Part shown: piece after piece, positions 61,899-64,000 of the stretch
Numbering within the stretch: position 1 is the first letter of the stretch
How the letters are laid out: every line of letters begins with the position of its first letter
Source: Azospirillaceae bacterium
GTDB taxonomy: Bacteria > Pseudomonadota > Alphaproteobacteria > Azospirillales > Azospirillaceae
Assembly (NCBI GenBank): GCA_035645145.1
Contig: DASQNC010000073.1
Location: 1-64,000, forward strand
DNA length: 64,000 nucleotides
Reading direction: 5' to 3'
The notes under the pieces: generated by a model
What the model was told of the DNA's origin: nothing
The model's database searches: none
The model's input: the letters and a program-made list of their open reading frames with translations, nothing else
Position numbers and translations under genes: made by a program

Positions 61899-63746
61899 GC
61901 GTTCCACGAAGGCGGCCAGTCGGCGGGCAAAGGCGGCCGGGTCGGGCAGCGCCTCACCCTCCAGGATCCGCGCCTGATCCAGAAGCAGCCACGCCGTGTC
62001 CGCCAGTTCCGGCGTCCCGCCCTTTGCCGTCGCCATGCCGGCGAGGCGCCGGACCAGCGGGTGGCCGGCATTGATCTCCAGGATGCGCTTGGCCGCGGTG
62101 TCGAGCTGCTTGTGCTGCTTCAGCAGCCGTTCCAGGTGCATGTCCATGTCGCCCTCGTCCGCCACCAGGCAGACGGCGCTGTCGGTCAGGCGCTCGGACG
62201 GGCGGACGTCCTTGACCGCGTCGCCCAGCGTCGCCTTGAACAGGCCGATCAGGTTGGCGACGTCCCCTTCCGCCGTTGCCTCCGGCTTCGGCGCCTCGTC
62301 CGTCGTTTTGATCCGGCCGAGGTCGGCGCCGCCGCGCGTGACGGACTTGAAGGGCTTTTCCTTGTACGAGGCGACGACCGGGACCCAGAACTCGTCCACC
62401 GGGTCGGTCAGCAGCAGAACCTCCACGCCCCGGGCGCGGAAACCTTCCAGGTGCGGGCTGCGCAGCAGGGCCGCCGGATCGTCGCCGGTGATGTAGTAGA
62501 TGGCGTCCTGGCCCTCCTTCATGCGGCCCAGGTAGTCCTCCAGCGACACCAGCCCGTCCGCACCCGTCGAGCGGAAGCGCACCGCCTTCAGCAACGGGTC
62601 GCGGTGCTCCTGGTCCTCGTACAGGCCTTCCTTGAGGACGGCACCGAAGGCATTCCAGAAGGCCTCGTAGTTGCCGTCCGCATCCTCGGCCTTGCGCGCG
62701 ATCTCCTGCAGCACGCGGCGGGTCACGCCGCTCTTGATGCGCGCCAGCATCGGATTGTGCTGGAGCATCTCGCGGCTGATGTTCAGCGGCAGGTCCTCGC
62801 TGTCCACCACACCCTTGATGAACCGCAGATAGGCCGGAAGCAGCCCTTCCGCCTCGTCGGTGATGAACACCCGGCGCACGTAGAGCTTCACGTTGTGGCG
62901 CCGGCGCGGGTCGAACAGGTCGAACGGGCGCATCGTCGGGACGAACAGCAGCGCCGAATATTCGATCTTGCCCTCGGCCCGCCAATGGATGGTCAGCCAC
63001 GGGTCGTCGAAGGCGTGGGCGGCGTGGTGGTAGAACTCCTTGTACTCCGCCTCCGACACCTCGGACTTCGACCGCGTCCACAGGGCCGACGCGCGGTTCA
63101 GCGTGGGCGCGTCGTCGCCGGTGCCGAACCGGATCGGCAGCGCGATGTGGTCGGAATAGCGGCGCACGATGTGGGACAGGCGCGCCTGCTCCAGGAACTC
63201 GTCCTCGCCGTCCTTCAGGTGCAGCACGATGCGGGTGCCGCGGGCCACGTCGGCGGCCTCCGACACGGAGAACCCGCCCTTCCCGTCCGACACCCAGCGC
63301 CAGCCCTGCGCCTCCCCGGCCTTGCGGGTCAGCACCTCGACCTGGTCCGCCACCATGAACGCCGAATAGAAGCCGACGCCGAACTGGCCGATCAGGGACA
63401 GGTCCTTCTTGGCGTCGCCGGTCAGGTTTTCCAGGAACCGGGCGGTGCCGGACCGGGCGATGGTGCCCAGGTTCTCGACCAGCTCGTCCCGGTTCATGCC
63501 GATGCCGGTGTCGGCGACGGTCAGGGTCCGCGCCTCCTTGTCCACCAGCAGCCGGATCCCGAGGTCGGGATTGTCGGACAGCAGTTCGGGCTGGGTGATG
63601 GCGGCGTAGCGGAGCTTGTCGCAGGCGTCCGACGCGTTGGAGACCAGCTCGCGGAGGAAGACCTCCTTCTCGCTGTAGAGCGCGTGGGCGACGATTTCCA
63701 GCAGACGGGCGACGTCGGACTGGAAGTTCAGACGTTCCTCGGTCAT
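61881..63746 (-). CDS. htpG: Molecular chaperone HtpG (bacterial Hsp90)
   Basis: A 621-residue ATP-dependent chaperone. The GHKL ATPase domain has ALYSEKEVFLRELVSNASDA, LTVADTGIGMNRDELVENLG, GQFGVGFYSAFMVADQVEVL and RGTRIVLHLKDGEDEFLEQA. The middle domain has YVRRVFITDEAEGLLPAYLR and GVVDSEDLPLNISREMLQHN. The C-terminal dimerisation domain ends in RRLAAFVERGLPAA. Start at 63746 (MTEERLNFQ) fits family; an ATG-like start 24 bp upstream is less typical. Confidence 0.97.
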   Translation of the reverse strand: MTEERLNFQSDVARLLEIVAHALYSEKEVFLRELVSNASDACDKLRYAAITQPELLSDNPDLGIRLLVDKEARTLTVADTGIGMNRDELVENLGTIARSGTARFLENLTGDAKKDLSLIGQFGVGFYSAFMVADQVEVLTRKAGEAQGWRWVSDGKGGFSVSEAADVARGTRIVLHLKDGEDEFLEQARLSHIVRRYSDHIALPIRFGTGDDAPTLNRASALWTRSKSEVSEAEYKEFYHHAAHAFDDPWLTIHWRAEGKIEYSALLFVPTMRPFDLFDPRRRHNVKLYVRRVFITDEAEGLLPAYLRFIKGVVDSEDLPLNISREMLQHNPMLARIKSGVTRRVLQEIARKAEDADGNYEAFWNAFGAVLKEGLYEDQEHRDPLLKAVRFRSTGADGLVSLEDYLGRMKEGQDAIYYITGDDPAALLRSPHLEGFRARGVEVLLLTDPVDEFWVPVVASYKEKPFKSVTRGGADLGRIKTTDEAPKPEATAEGDVANLIGLFKATLGDAVKDVRPSERLTDSAVCLVADEGDMDMHLERLLKQHKQLDTAAKRILEINAGHPLVRRLAGMATAKGGTPELADTAWLLLDQARILEGEALPDPAAFARRLAAFVERGLPAA

Positions 63747-63883
63747 TGGCAGCTCACAGGGACGGTTCACCGGGACCGCAAACCCTTGGTCGGGTTCGCG
63801 TTTTCGCGGCTGATATGGACAAGCGCCGTCCCGTGCGCAAGCCGGGGCGTGCGCCGCATTGAACGCATGGGGAGTAGAAACGC

Positions 63884-63907
63884 ACCCGTCCCGCGCGTGG
63901 GACGGGT
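63884..63907 (-). terminator. Hairpin after the last, partial gene
   Basis: ACCCGTCCC and GGGACGGGT pair over 9 bp with a 6-nt loop, 8 bp after the stop of the minus-strand gene at the window edge. A short T run (TTTCT) follows at a distance of about 3 nt on that strand. Confidence 0.6.
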
Positions 63908-63914
63908 GGAACGC

Positions 63915-64000
63915 CTAGATCTGCCCGTCCCAGCCGCGGGCGTCGCGGGCATTGCCTTCGACCGCTTCCACATGCGGCTCCAGCGCGCCCGCCTGCACAT
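63915..64000 (-). CDS. 3' end of an unidentified gene
   Basis: The minus strand in the frame ending at TAG (63915-63917) reads QAGALEPHVEAVEGNARDAR then GWDGQI-stop. The start lies right of base 64000. Support comes from the terminator-like hairpin just beyond the stop and from a protein-like composition. Only 28 residues are visible and no family was recognised. Confidence 0.45.
   Translation of the reverse strand, partial: VQAGALEPHVEAVEGNARDARGWDGQI

Overview
The window is 64 kb of high-GC DNA, densely coded on both strands, with the gene content of a free-living alphaproteobacterium. The nearest fit by gene families and order is a Rhodospirillales/Azospirillales-type organism. The signs are a 180-kDa-class NAD-glutamate dehydrogenase, the run mutM - enoyl-CoA hydratase - rpsT - dnaA, a thioredoxin/CnoX - LON-domain - Trm112 - DUF971 run, a complex I assembly methyltransferase of the NDUFAF5 kind, and PtsP next to aspartokinase. 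The genus is inference only. No CRISPR array, insertion sequence, prophage or rRNA was seen; one tRNA (Gly, GCC) is present.

Layout. 1-4 kb: 5' end of a flagellin gene, methylmalonyl-CoA mutase, a ribbon-helix-helix protein and a stand-alone EAL phosphodiesterase. 4.2-9.4 kb: kynureninase with YbjQ and OsmC proteins, then a minus-strand protein-quality/housekeeping run and a ProX-type editing protein. 9.5-12.2 kb: tRNA-Gly with a strong terminator, a frameshifted exported protein, and a divergent XRE-cupin/GNAT pair. 12.4-18.2 kb: a tightly packed catabolic module (TRAP transporter dctPQM, an atypical metallo-hydrolase, an aromatic-hydroxylase-type FAD monooxygenase and DUF2783). 18.3-32.4 kb: a VUT transporter, an MpaB-type protein, then NAD-GDH followed through a chain of 4-bp overlaps by a deacetylase-like protein, a membrane protein and a peptide-type ABC transporter.

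32.5-43.7 kb: small and regulatory genes, an arylformamidase-like hydrolase, the dnaA neighbourhood, formamidopyrimidine-DNA glycosylase, two large inverted repeats, a SIR2-family protein whose 3' end overlaps a convergent methyltransferase, ComF and glutaredoxin. 44.2-47.1 kb: a three-gene surface locus resembling the holdfast-anchor genes hfaA-hfaB-hfaD. It has a CsgG-type secretion lipoprotein and a 452-residue exported protein built of eight Q-x-N/G-N repeats. This is the most interesting part of the window. 47.2-64 kb: methyltransferases, endonuclease V, ubiG, lysC, ptsP, a RodZ-like protein and ispG separated by a VOC gene, an ArsR-type regulator divergent from a hydrolase/monooxygenase pair across a perfect 18-bp palindrome, a tautomerase, htpG and the 3' end of one unrecognised gene.

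Together the genes suggest a motile, surface-attaching aerobic heterotroph able to use amino acids (glutamate, and tryptophan via kynurenine), propionyl/methylmalonyl-CoA, peptides and probably an aromatic acid. Functional statements rest on motif reading without database searches.
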